Assembly: GCA_963847235.1 (NCBI GenBank)
Contig: CAWJYU010000013.1
Span: 52,316-116,315 of the forward strand
From: JACDAN01 sp963847235
Lineage (GTDB): Bacteria > Actinomycetota > Thermoleophilia > Gaiellales > Gaiellaceae
Length of the DNA: 64,000 nt
Direction of reading: 5' to 3'
The notes beneath the pieces were generated by a model. The model did no database searches. It was not told the DNA's origin and saw nothing but the letters and a program-made list of their open reading frames with translations. The position numbers were made by a program, and so were the translations under genes. Positions 51,707 to 60,131 of the stretch are shown piece by piece; positions within the stretch are counted from its first letter, which is position 1; every line of letters starts with the position of its first letter.

Positions 51707-53463
51707 CTAGCGGGTGTCGCCCGCGTGCGCCGATTCGAACGCCGCGACTGCAGCGCGGACGTTGGGGAAGATACGGTCTGGCCCGATCCGCGCTGTGAGG
51801 CCCGTCTCCTCGAAGATCTCGCGCTGGCGTCCCTTCAGGCGGGCGAAACAGAGCGCGATGCCGCGTTGATCGAGCTCGTCATGGAGTCGAGTCAGCACGT
51901 CGATCGCGGTGGCGTCGAGGTACGTCCACGCCTCGGCGTTGAGCACCAACCACCTGACGTCGTCGGTAGCGTCGACAAGCTCGAGCACACGCTCTCGGAG
52001 GTACGCGGCGTTGACGAAGAAGGGCGGCGCATCGAAGCGATACACGAGCAGTCCGGGCACTGTCTCGGCACCCTCCCAGCGCGCGATGTCGTGATAGCCG
52101 TCGACGTCGTCGACGCGACCGAGTACGGCATCGTGCGGGCGCGCCGCGCGGTAGAGGAACACGCCGGTTGAAAGCGCGATCGCGACGACGACGCCGCCGA
52201 CGACGCCGAACACGAGCACGCCTCCGAAGGCGACGAGCGCGAGCGCGACCTCGGCCGGGCGGACGTGTCGAAGGCGCCAGATCGAGCGGATGTTGATCAG
52301 CCCTGCGGCGGCGAAGACGATGATCACTCCGAGCGCCGCGGTCGGCAGCGGCTCGATCAGGGGCATCGCAAAGAGGAGGAAGAGCCCGACGACCGCCGCG
52401 GCGACGATGACAGCAGCCTGGGACTTCGCGCCTGTGGAGTCGTTGACCGCGGACCGCGAGTTGGAGGAGGAGACGGGAAACGCCCCTGTCAGGCCGCCGA
52501 CGAGATTGGCGCCGCCGATCGCCGTCAGCTCACGGTTGGCGTCGACTTCGTAGCCGTGCTTCTGGGCGAAGGTGCGCACGGTCGCGACGACATCGGCGAA
52601 GGCGACGAGCGAGAACGCCGCCGCGGGAAGCATGAGATCGAGGAAGTCGCCTGCCCCGACACCTGGCAGCCCGAACGAGGGGAGGCCGCCCTCGACCTCG
52701 CCGACGACGGCAATCTCGTGATCCTCGAGGTCGACGAGCGCCGCGATCACGAGTGCGAGCGCGAGCACCACGAGAGACGGGGGCAGGACAGGAAGGAAGC
52801 GCCGAGTCGCGACCGCCGCCGCCAGCAGCAGCCGCGCTCAGGAGCACGGTCGGCCCGTTCGCGTCGCCGAGCTCCGACAAGACCTCCCACACGACGGCGA
52901 AGAAGTCGTCCACCCCGACGCTGATCCCGAGGAGCTTGCCCAGCTGGGACGAGATCACGATCAGCGCGACCCCGTTGATGTAGCCGAGCAGCACCGGCTT
53001 GCCGAAGAAGTCCGCCACGAACCCCAGCCGGAGCGCACCCGCCAGGAAGAGCAGGAGACCCATCGCCAGCGCCAACGCCGCTGCGAGCGCCGCATAGCGC
53101 GCCGGGTCGACTTCCCCACCTTCCATCGCGAGCGGCGCCACCGTCACCCCGGTCAGCGCCGCGAGCGTGGCGTCGGGCCCGATCACGTGCTGCCGCGACG
53201 TCCCGAGCAGCCCGTAGACAGCGAGCGGCAGGAAGGTCCCGTAGAGGCCGTAGACGACCGGCAGGCCGGCCAGCTCCGCCATCGCCAGCGACGACGGGCA
53301 CCGCCACCGCTCCCACCGTGACTCCCGCCACGACATCGGACCGGAGGTACGAGCGCGGATAGCGCAACAGCGACGCCAGGCCCGGCGCCGCCTCGGCCAA
53401 CGACCGCGGAACGAGCTCGTGCGCGTACGAGGCCAGTGCGCCGCGAGAGGGGTCGTGCGTCAC
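51707..53463 (-). CDS. SulP-family anion transporter with STAS domain, two frame breaks
   Basis: About 585 residues from GTG 53463. Start LRYPRSYLRSDVVAGVTVGA; after a one-base break near 53297 (CCCG for CCG) SLAMAELAGLPVVYGLYGTF; after a second near 52826 VLALALVIAALVDLEDHEIA. The family block ELTAIGGANLVGGLTGAFPV and SSSNSRSAVNDSTGAKSQAA is intact, and the last 120 residues are a STAS domain (VRWLVLNAEAWTYLDATAID). SulP proteins move sulfate, bicarbonate or similar anions; with two arylsulfatases nearby, sulfate is a reasonable guess. Confidence 0.85.
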
Positions 53464-53505
53464 GTCACCGACCCGACGTCGACCTCGAGTCTCTCGCGCC
53501 GCGTC

Positions 53506-54150
53506 CTACGAGGCCTCGCGGCGCGCCGGCCACCAGGCCGGCTCCTCGGCGGTTCCGGTCTGGACTGCGAGGGCAAGCGAGTCGAAGACCGACCACGCCT
53601 CGACGATCTTGTCGTCGTCGAGCATCAGAAACGTGGAGCCGTTGACCTCGATCGCATTGCCGCTCGCCGGCAGATCGGGTTGCTGCTCGCCCGTGTGCGT
53701 GCCCGTGAGCACCCACTCGATGGCGATCTGGTCCTTCGCGCGGATCTCCTGCGAGAGCTCCATCCTGATGTCGGGCACGATCGAACGCCAGTACGCGATG
53801 CTTTCCTCAGCCAGAGCGGGGCCGCTCTCGTTGGGACCAAGGTCGGGAGAGAAGCCGTTCATGAAGACGGCACAGTTCGGCGCGACGTGCTTCTCAGCCT
53901 CGCTGAAGTCGCCCTCGTTCCAAGCGGCCACGAGGAACTTCACGGCCTGATGCTTCGGCTCGTGCTCCTCCTGCTTGCCGTGTCTGAAGTGCCTCACGGC
54001 CAGAGCGCCGAGTGTTGGAATGATCGCCACCTCGACGTCGGCGGGCAACAGGAGCTTGGCCAGCACCCAGCTGCAGAGAGCCGCGAGCGTCAAGAGCAGG
54101 ACGTCCCGCGTTCGTCGGGCGGTCTCGTCGATTGTGAGCGCTCGGGTCAT
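53506..54150 (-). CDS. membrane-anchored SnoaL-like protein
   Basis: 214 residues from ATG 54150 (AGGAGG 6 bp before). Two N-terminal hydrophobic segments (VLLLTLAALCSWVLAKLLLP; VEVAIIPTLGALAVRHF), then a SnoaL/ester-cyclase-like cone domain: QAVKFLVAAWNEGDFSEAEK, IAYWRSIVPDIRMELSQEIR, IAIEWVLTGTHTGEQQPDLP. Such domains bind small hydrophobic molecules or act as cyclases; function here unknown. 154 bp after the large sulfatase, same strand, and 42 bp before SulP: probable operon. Confidence 0.75.
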   Translation of the reverse strand: MTRALTIDETARRTRDVLLLTLAALCSWVLAKLLLPADVEVAIIPTLGALAVRHFRHGKQEEHEPKHQAVKFLVAAWNEGDFSEAEKHVAPNCAVFMNGFSPDLGPNESGPALAEESIAYWRSIVPDIRMELSQEIRAKDQIAIEWVLTGTHTGEQQPDLPASGNAIEVNGSTFLMLDDDKIVEAWSVFDSLALAVQTGTAEEPAWWPARREAS

Positions 54151-54304
54151 AAGAACCTCCTGTGATTCGATCGTGGCCTCACCACGGGGCACCTCCTCGG
54201 TTAGCGCCTTGGCGTTGGCGGGACCCTTAATCGGGAAGTCAATGCCGAGATGACTTTGGCCCGCAGAGCTCTCCTTTTCTCATGACGATCGCTGAGGCCG
54301 CCGC

Positions 54305-57208
54305 CTAGGCGCTGATCCCGTGGGCTGCGGCGACGTGCGCGCCCTCCTCGTGCAGCGCCTTCTCGTCGTCGTGGGTGCCCGGCTTGAGGTCGTAGACGAC
54401 TTTCTTCACCGTGCCGGTGAAGGGGTAGGGCGATTTGGCCGCGTAGGCGCGGTCGACGGGCAGGCCGTTGTCGCGGCCGACGTCCATGCCGGCGTAGGCC
54501 GTGAAGCGGACTGCGACCGTGCTCTCGATCCGCCCATCGCCGATCTTCTCGTCGTTCGCGTACAAGGAGACCGTTCCGCCGGCCCTGCGCTCCTGCCGGT
54601 CGGCGTCGAATTGCATACCGACGGTGACGTCCCCGGTCGGGATCGGCTCGGTCGAGACTTGCTCGTACCGCTCGACGCCCATCGTCGAATAGCTGTGGTG
54701 CAGCAGCCCGTCTTCGTCGACCCAGAGCGAGAAGCCGCCCATCTCGTCCCCCTCGGCGACGATCACGCCCTCGGCACCCTCGTCGGGGACCGAGAGCTCC
54801 GCCTCGATCGCGTAGGAGCGGCCGTAGACGCGCGGGATCATCCCGGAGGCGATGTTCTCGACGTCGCCGTAGAACGTCTGGGTCGTGATCGTCGGCATCG
54901 GCGGCAGGATCCCGAAGAAGACCGAGAACGCCGCCAGCAGCGGCAACACGTTGTGCTTCTCGGCCTCCTCCCAGAAGAGCTCCTTCAACTCGGCGAGCTT
55001 CTCCGGGTTCTCCGCGGCGAGGTCCTTCGCCTGGCTGAAGTCGTCGGGCAGGTAGTACAGCTCCCAGGTGTCCTGCTCCGGGTCGTAGGCTCCGGGGGCC
55101 AACTTGGCCATCGTCGGCGGCGAAAGGTCCCACGGGATGCGGTCGAGCTTGCAGGCGGCCCACCAGCCGTCCTTGTAGATCGCCCGGTTGGCCACGATCT
55201 CGAAGTACTGCACGGTGTGGCGCTCCGGTGCGTTCGCGTCCTCGAAGGTGTAGAGAAAACTCGTCCCCTCCATCGGCTTCTGATCGATCCCGTCCACGAC
55301 CTTGGGCTCCGGGATACCGGCGGCTTCGAGGATCGTCGGCCCGACGTCGATGACGTGAGTGAACTGGCTGCGCAACCCGCCGGCATCCTTGATCCGCTCC
55401 GGCCAGGCGACCACCGTGGCGTTGCGCGTGCCGCCGAGGTGGGAGGCGACCTGCTTGCCCCACTGGAACGGCGTGTTCCCGGCCCACGCCCAGGCGGACG
55501 CGTAGTGCGGCGCGAACGCGTCGGTGCCCCACGCGTCGAGCCCGCCGTACTGCTCGATCAGCGAGAGCTGCTGGTCGGCGGTGAGGGCGAACCCGTTCTG
55601 CATGGTCAGCTCGTTGAAGGAGCCGGTCAGCGTTCCCTCCAGGCTCGCGCCGTTGTCCCCGAAGATGTAGATGACGAGCGTGTTGTCGAGCTCGCCCATC
55701 TCCGCGACCGCCTCGAGCAGGCGGCCGACGTTCCAGTCGGCGTTCTCCTGGAAACCGGCATAGACCTCCATCTGCCGCGCGTACAGCGTCTTCTCGGCGT
55801 CCGAGAGCGAGTCCCAAGCGGGGAGTGCGTCCGGTCTCGGCGTGAGCTCCGCGTCCGGCGGGATCACCCCCAGCGCCTTCTGCCGTTCGAAGGTCTCCTC
55901 GCGGAGCACGTCCCAGCCCTGGTCGAACTTGCCGCGGTACTTCTCGCTCCACTCGACCGCGACCTGGTGCGGCGCGTGCGAGCACCCGGTCGAGTAGTAG
56001 ATGAACCACGGCTTTTCCTGATCCTGGGCGCGCACCTCGTGCAGCCAGCGCGCCGCCTGATCGGTGAGGTCGTCCGGCCAGTAGTACTCCTTGCCGTCCT
56101 CGCCCTCTGGCACACCCAGGGTCGTGTTGTCCTGCGTGATCACCGGGTCGTACTGCCCCGCCTCGCCGCCGAGGATGCCCCAGAAGCGATCGAACCCCCA
56201 TGCATTCGGCCAGCGGTCGAACGGTCCGGCTGCACCCTGGACGTGATCAGGGGTCAGGTGCCACTTGCCGAACCCGGCAGTCGAGTAGCCGTTGCCCTGA
56301 AGCGCCCGCACGAACGGAGCGCAGTCCTTCGGCAGGCTCGCGCAGTAGCCGGGGAACGGGCCAGGGAGCTCGCCGATCGACCCGAAGCCGACCGTGTGGT
56401 GGTTGCGCCCTGTCAGGAGGGCGGCCCGGGTGGGCGAGCACAGCGCGACGGCGTGAAAGCTGTTGTATCTGAGGCCTTGGTCGGCGACCCGCGTCATCGC
56501 CGGCGTCGAAACGGGCCCGCCGAACGTCGACGGGTTCCCGAAGCCCGCGTCGTCGATCAGGACGAGCAACACGTTCGGCGCGCCCTCCGGCGGCGACGGC
56601 GTCATGAGGACCGTCCAATCGGCGACGGACGTGTCCAGGGTTCGGCCGATCGCGCCACCGAAGTTCGGATCCGGGATCGGCAGCACCGTGCGGTCCGGGC
56701 TGAACTTCCCCATCGCCTCGCCGAGCGACTCCTTCAACGCGCCCATGCCTTCCTTGTCGCCCTGGACGACCGACCGGAGCTGCGCGCCGCCGAGCGCCTG
56801 CTCGACGGCGAGCCGCTGTTCGTCGTCGAAGATCGCGATGATCCCGGCCGACCCCGGCGGCAGGTTCTCGCCGATCTTCTCGTGAAGCTCCTGCTTGACC
56901 TTGTGTTTGGCGAATCGGCCGACCACCCTGCCGGCGACCGCCCCGACAGCGACCGACGCAAGCATCGGCGGCGCGAGCAGGCCCACTGCGAGCCCGACGC
57001 CACCTCCCCAGGCCATCCCCTTACGGCCGAGGTTGTCGCCGGTCTGCTGCACCGCGACGTTGCCGTCCTCGTCGTGCGTGACGAGGATGACGCCCTCGAT
57101 CGAGACCTTCTTCTCCTTGACGAGCGCGACCAGCGCATCGAAGTCCTTTGTCGCCTCGTCGATGTCCTGGTAACCGGCAACGAGGACATCGGTGGGTGTC
57201 TCAGCCAT
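54305..57208 (-). CDS. arylsulfatase fused to an N-terminal DUF1269-like domain
   Basis: 967 residues from ATG 57208 (GGAGAG before it). Residues 1-165: DUF1269-like module (TDVLVAGYQDIDEATKDFDA; Gly-rich GGGVGLAVGLLAPPMLASVA; GSAGIIAIFDDEQRLAVEQA), normally a separate protein. From about 170: sulfatase, with LPIPDPNFGGAIGRTLDTSV, VLLVLIDDAGFG, formylglycine motif VALCSPTRAALLTGRNHH, second metal site IYIFGDNGASLEGTL, and a C-terminal beta-sandwich. Uninterrupted frame. Same sulfatase subfamily as the gene at 40143-42498. First of a minus-strand unit with SnoaL-like and SulP genes; divergent gap to the DUF6325 unit holds regulon element c. Confidence 0.88.
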   Translation of the reverse strand: MAETPTDVLVAGYQDIDEATKDFDALVALVKEKKVSIEGVILVTHDEDGNVAVQQTGDNLGRKGMAWGGGVGLAVGLLAPPMLASVAVGAVAGRVVGRFAKHKVKQELHEKIGENLPPGSAGIIAIFDDEQRLAVEQALGGAQLRSVVQGDKEGMGALKESLGEAMGKFSPDRTVLPIPDPNFGGAIGRTLDTSVADWTVLMTPSPPEGAPNVLLVLIDDAGFGNPSTFGGPVSTPAMTRVADQGLRYNSFHAVALCSPTRAALLTGRNHHTVGFGSIGELPGPFPGYCASLPKDCAPFVRALQGNGYSTAGFGKWHLTPDHVQGAAGPFDRWPNAWGFDRFWGILGGEAGQYDPVITQDNTTLGVPEGEDGKEYYWPDDLTDQAARWLHEVRAQDQEKPWFIYYSTGCSHAPHQVAVEWSEKYRGKFDQGWDVLREETFERQKALGVIPPDAELTPRPDALPAWDSLSDAEKTLYARQMEVYAGFQENADWNVGRLLEAVAEMGELDNTLVIYIFGDNGASLEGTLTGSFNELTMQNGFALTADQQLSLIEQYGGLDAWGTDAFAPHYASAWAWAGNTPFQWGKQVASHLGGTRNATVVAWPERIKDAGGLRSQFTHVIDVGPTILEAAGIPEPKVVDGIDQKPMEGTSFLYTFEDANAPERHTVQYFEIVANRAIYKDGWWAACKLDRIPWDLSPPTMAKLAPGAYDPEQDTWELYYLPDDFSQAKDLAAENPEKLAELKELFWEEAEKHNVLPLLAAFSVFFGILPPMPTITTQTFYGDVENIASGMIPRVYGRSYAIEAELSVPDEGAEGVIVAEGDEMGGFSLWVDEDGLLHHSYSTMGVERYEQVSTEPIPTGDVTVGMQFDADRQERRAGGTVSLYANDEKIGDGRIESTVAVRFTAYAGMDVGRDNGLPVDRAYAAKSPYPFTGTVKKVVYDLKPGTHDDEKALHEEGAHVAAAHGISA

Positions 57209-57309
57209 CAGGGCTCTCCCTTCGAATTCCGACCGCTGTCGCGGCTCGCGTGTGGCGTGCGTCCCGACAATGGCAGCGGCGCGATCGCGGAACATCGCCC
57301 GGCATCGGT

Positions 57310-57341
57310 TTCACCCGGGTGAAGGTGAGCCGCGGGTGATG
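57310..57341 (+). promoter_or_regulatory. regulon element c
   Basis: TTCACCCGGGTGAA (57310-57323) and GGGTGATG (57334-57341), half-sites 17 bp apart. 66 bp before the tiny ORF at 57407, in the 255-bp gap between the fused sulfatase and the DUF6325 unit; it could serve both directions. Confidence 0.75.
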
Positions 57342-57406
57342 TGCGTCCTCGGAGCTTGCAGGATCCTCCCTAGGTGAGCGGCCGTGCCGACCGGAAGGGA
57401 GGACCC

Positions 57407-57454
57407 ATGGCTACTGCGACCTGGCGGATGCACCACCGTCGAGGCACGACGTAG
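57407..57454 (+). CDS. 15-residue leader ORF
   Basis: ATG 57407 preceded by a near-ideal ribosome site (GGAAGGGAGG, 4-13 bp before). Encodes MATATWRMHHRRGTT and stops at TAG 57452-57454. It is the best-equipped start in the leader, 22 bp before the next gene, so translation is plausible; it may regulate or couple the downstream genes. Confidence 0.45.
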   Translation: MATATWRMHHRRGTT

Positions 57455-57475
57455 GCCGACCGGGTGCACCGAGAG

Positions 57476-57724
57476 ATGTCGAAGCGCTACGCCGGCCGCA
57501 GCGGACAAGACCGCATCCCCTACCGGATCGTGATCCGCGGTGAGCTCGGCGAGCCTCTAGTGGGACCACTGGAGGGAATGACCGTCGAGGTCGTTGGCGA
57601 GGAATCGGTGCTGGCCGGGGACCTTCGCGATCAGGCCGAGCTCCAGGGAGCGTTGAACTGGCTGACCAAGCTCGGCGTCGAGATCGTCAGCGTGAACCCG
57701 GCGCGGGACGAGCCGCAGCGATGA
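57476..57724 (+). CDS. small conserved-looking protein
   Basis: 82 residues from ATG 57476 (GTG 57464 adds four). Alternating beta/alpha pattern: RIPYRIVIRGELGEPLVGPL, GMTVEVVGEESVLAGDLRDQ, AELQGALNWLTKLGVEIVSV. This resembles a small ACT/ferredoxin-like regulatory fold with no motif I can name. First sizeable gene of the unit behind element c. Its stop is overlapped by a 14-codon ORF (ATGA). Confidence 0.6.
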   Translation: MSKRYAGRSGQDRIPYRIVIRGELGEPLVGPLEGMTVEVVGEESVLAGDLRDQAELQGALNWLTKLGVEIVSVNPARDEPQR

Positions 57725-57765
57725 CCCGCGTCGACACGAAGCAAACGACCAGAAGGGAGATGTGA
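57721..57765 (+). CDS. 14-residue coupling ORF
   Basis: ATG 57721 overlaps the preceding TGA and the frame MTRVDTKQTTRREM ends in TGA 57763-57765, which overlaps the ATG of the DUF6325 gene (TGATG). It also contains that gene's ribosome site. Likely function is translational coupling rather than a product. Confidence 0.35.
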   Translation: MTRVDTKQTTRREM

Positions 57766-58313
57766 TGGCTATCGGACCCGTTCAGCTCATCGTCTTGGGC
57801 TTTAACCATCCCGAGTTTCATGGGGAGATCATCGCCGAGCTGGAGAAGCTGCGGGAGAGCGACACGGTACGAGTGATCGATGCCCTCGCGGTCCAAAAGG
57901 ACGCAAGCGGGGAGATCGAGGTCGCGCACCTGAGCAACATCACCGACGAGGAGGCGATCGAGCTCGGCAGCAAGGTCGGTGCACTCATCGGCCTCGGGAT
58001 CGAGGGCGAGGAAGGGATGGAAGCCGGCGCTCTCGCGGGCGCCGAGACAGCCGCCGAGCACGGTGTGCACGCGTTCTCCGACGAGGACGCCTGGGACGTG
58101 CTCGAGGAGATCCCCAACGACTCGGCCGCCGCCCTCCTCCTGCTCGAGCACCACTGGGCGGTTCCCCTCCGGGACGCGATCGCGCGCGCAGGAGGTTTCC
58201 GCATCAGCGACGGCTTCATCAGTCCGCTCGACCTGATCGAGATCGGGCTGGTGTCCGCCGAGGAAGCCAAGGAGCTCCACGCGATGGAGGCCGAGACCGT
58301 AAGTGCCACCTAG
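57765..58313 (+). CDS. DUF6325-family protein
   Basis: 182 residues from ATG 57765 with AAGGGAG before it. Begins GPVQLIVLGFNHPEFHGEII, the family start; VIDALAVQKDASGEIEVAHL, a Gly/Ala-rich hydrophobic centre (GSKVGALIGLGIEGEEGMEA, AGALAGAETAAEHGVHAFSD) and ALLLLEHHWAVPLRDAIARA. It resembles the DUF1269 module fused to the sulfatase across the divergent gap: both have a beta-alpha half, a Gly-rich segment and a C-terminal half ending in an acidic-loop strand. Function unknown. Confidence 0.82.
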   Translation: MAIGPVQLIVLGFNHPEFHGEIIAELEKLRESDTVRVIDALAVQKDASGEIEVAHLSNITDEEAIELGSKVGALIGLGIEGEEGMEAGALAGAETAAEHGVHAFSDEDAWDVLEEIPNDSAAALLLLEHHWAVPLRDAIARAGGFRISDGFISPLDLIEIGLVSAEEAKELHAMEAETVSAT

Positions 58314-58345
58314 CGCCCGTCGAGACCAGGATTGGAGGCAAGGAG

Positions 58346-58417
58346 ATGCTCAGGACCCGCAGAGTCGCCCGACGGAGCGGCCGGCGCACTGCTAGGCGCG
58401 TTTCGCGGCGGCGCTAG
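58346..58417 (+). CDS. 23-residue arginine-rich ORF
   Basis: ATG 58346 with a purine-rich ribosome site (GGCAAGGAG). Encodes MLRTRRVARRSGRRTARRVS then RRR, ending TAG 58415-58417, ten bases before a strong hairpin. The size and charge are reminiscent of tiny basic proteins reported in such loci; translation not proven. Confidence 0.45.
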   Translation: MLRTRRVARRSGRRTARRVSRRR

Positions 58418-58426
58418 ACCAGTTGA

Positions 58427-58450
58427 GGGGGCCGGCACACGCCGGCCCCC
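58427..58450. terminator. strong hairpin, probable terminator
   Basis: GGGGGCCGGC, loop ACAC, GCCGGCCCCC: perfect 10-bp GC stem after the Arg-rich ORF and before the SHOCT gene. No T-tract follows on either strand, so it may be a pause or processing site rather than a classic terminator. Confidence 0.5.
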
Positions 58451-58480
58451 AAGACCGACCCGGACGAGAGGAGACTGGCA

Positions 58481-58753
58481 ATGCCATTGATCGGACCAGG
58501 ACGCAGGATGGCGCGGAGGCGCGTCGTCGGCGCGGCCGCGGTCGGCGGCGCCGCGTACTACGCGGGCAAGAAAGGCGCGGAGGCCGGACGGGAAGCGGAT
58601 GAGGAGCCGATGCTCGAGGAGCCCGAGGCGCAGGAGCCGCCGGTGGGGGAGGAGTACCTCCAGGAGCTCGAGCAGCTGGCGAAGCTACACGAGCAGGGGA
58701 TCATCGACGACGAGGAGTTCAAGGCGAAGAAGGCGCAGATCCTCGGGGCCTAG
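58481..58753 (+). CDS. SHOCT-domain protein
   Basis: 90 residues from ATG 58481 (GGAGA before it). Basic N-terminus with a short Ala/Gly helix (VVGAAAVGGAAYYAGKKGAE), an acidic linker (EADEEPMLEEPEAQEPPVGE), then the SHOCT helix pair LEQLAKLHEQGIIDDEEFKA and KKAQILGA. SHOCT domains occur at the ends of small membrane-related proteins and may aid oligomerisation. Its stop abuts a transposon end. Confidence 0.85.
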   Translation: MPLIGPGRRMARRRVVGAAAVGGAAYYAGKKGAEAGREADEEPMLEEPEAQEPPVGEEYLQELEQLAKLHEQGIIDDEEFKAKKAQILGA

Positions 58754-59516
58754 TTGTAGGACCCACAGACGTTGTGAACGCGGCTGAGTGGTGGCTGGCC
58801 TCCGAGCGAGCCGTGTGGTCTGCGCCGGTTGTAGAAGTGGGATAGGAGCGCTCGGGCGCGTGCGCTTGAGCTTTCCCAGGTGCGGACGTATGCCCACTCC
58901 CGCAGCAGGGTCTGGATGAAGCGCTCTACCTTGCCGTTCCAGCGCGGCGTGTACGGCGGAGTGACGATGTGGCGTGCGCCGACGGCTGTCAGGACGGCCT
59001 TGAAGGCGCGGCTGTTCGTGTAGGCGAAGGCGTTGTCGCTCATCACCGCCTCGGGTGGGTCGAGCCCGAGCTCGGCGAGCTTGGCGAGCGCCCGTTCGAG
59101 GACGCGCGCCGCCGTCTGGCCGTCCTCGACGGGATGCAGCTCGACGTAGGCGTAGCGAGAGTGGTCGTCGGCGACGCAGTGCAGGTACTCGAGACCGGCC
59201 CGGCGCGAGCGGCGCCGGCGATCGCCGGTGACGCGATGACCGGGCTCGCTGAAGCGGACGAGCCGCTTGACGTCGACGTGCAGGAGCGCTCCTGGCCGCG
59301 ACCACTCGTAGCGCCGCGGCGGCGGCAGGACCGGCTTCGGGCGTGGCGAGAGCCCGCGGCGGCGGAGCACCTTCCAGATCGTCGAGCGGGCCCGGCCGAC
59401 GATCCAAGCGAGGCGGCCGGGCCGTAGCCCGTTTCGCGACGAGCGCGGAGGATGGGAGCCTCCTCCGCCGCTGTCAGTTGCCGCGGGCAGGAGCGCGGGC
59501 CCGGACGTTTCCTCAG
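58750..59516 (-). pseudogene. IS481-type transposase remnant
   Basis: DDE integrase-like core: GALLHVDVKRLVRFSEPGHR, CVADDHSRYAYVELHP (first and second acids), AVMSDNAFAYTNSRAF, VTPPYTPRWNGKVERFIQTL (the catalytic Glu is in KVERF) and SHFYNRRRPHGSLGGQPPL. The upstream part (RQLTAAEEAPILRARRETGY) is in another frame after a missing G near 59415. The N-terminal HTH domain is absent: only about 255 codons instead of about 310. The stop TAG (58752-58750) overlaps the SHOCT stop tail to tail. Defective. Confidence 0.8.
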
Positions 59517-59543
59517 CCGTTCACAACCTGTGTGGGCGGCTCA
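58755..59543. mobile_element. defective IS481-family element
   Basis: About 790 bp. Ends carry imperfect inverted repeats: TGTAGGACCCACAGACGTTG from 58755 and, read inward from 59543, TGAGCCGCCCACACAGGTTG, both continuing TGAAC. The match extends further inward (GGCTGAG). No clear target duplication at the flanks. The transposase lacks its N-terminal domain, so internal loss has occurred. Confidence 0.6.
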
Positions 59544-59573
59544 CCCAGAGCCGTAGCCGAATCGCCTAACGAA

Positions 59574-60026
59574 CTACTCGAGGTCGCAGTCGTCCGGAGC
59601 GGCTTCTTGCAGCGTCTGGAAAGAAGTGGTGACGCTGCCTACCGCGGTGCCGATCTCGACGAGCGAGTCCCTCGTCAGCTCGCCTTCGGCGGATGCCGTC
59701 TCGACGTCGGAGACGAGGGCCTCCACGGTTGCCTTGAACGTGTCGATCTCTTGCCCGAGCTCCTCGTCTGCCGCGTCCTGCGCCTCGTTGGCGTCGGTGA
59801 CGATCTGATTCGCCGCTTGCTGGAGCTCGTCGGCAGACGTGTCTTCGAGCTCGATGTCGCCGAGACTCTGGACCGACGCCTGCAGATCCTGCAGGCTCTG
59901 ACAGACCTCGGACTCGTCGCCGGCACAACCCAGGCCGAGCCCTACGACGGCAGCGACTGCGGCGACCGGAATCAGCGAACGGATCACGCCGCGGATGATC
60001 GCCGCGCCGGACACGGTCTTCACCAC
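59574..60026 (-). CDS. small lipoprotein
   Basis: 150 residues from GTG 60026 (GTG 60023 also possible). Signal segment SLIPVAAVAAVVGLGLGCAG with lipobox Cys at about residue 34, then an all-helical acidic mature domain (SLQDLQASVQSLGDIELEDT; FKATVEALVSDVETASAEGE) ending in DDCDLE; a Cys pair may join the ends. Helical-bundle lipoprotein of unknown role. Divergent from the 56-residue membrane protein, with element d in between. Confidence 0.75.
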   Translation of the reverse strand: MVKTVSGAAIIRGVIRSLIPVAAVAAVVGLGLGCAGDESEVCQSLQDLQASVQSLGDIELEDTSADELQQAANQIVTDANEAQDAADEELGQEIDTFKATVEALVSDVETASAEGELTRDSLVEIGTAVGSVTTSFQTLQEAAPDDCDLE

Positions 60027-60038
60027 CCGCTGGTCGGT

Positions 60039-60070
60039 TTCACCCGGGTGACCCTGCGCGCCAGGTGATG
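60039..60070 (+). promoter_or_regulatory. regulon element d
   Basis: TTCACCCGGGTGAC (60039-60052) and AGGTGATG (60063-60070), half-sites 17 bp apart. 62 bp before the small aromatic-rich protein gene; also only 13 bp from the start of the divergent lipoprotein gene. Confidence 0.7.
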
Positions 60071-60131
60071 AACAGGCGCCGGCCGGCAGCGACGATCAGC
60101 GGCCAATGGTGAGATCGAGAAGGGAGATGCA

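Noticed and set aside
54320..57322. 1000-codon open frame on the plus strand opposite the fused sulfatase
   Set aside because: Arg/Val/Leu-rich translation without domain pattern; a by-product of high-GC codon use on the real minus-strand gene. Similar long antisense frames (26458-28755, 20908-22842, 18636-20528) were rejected for the same reason.
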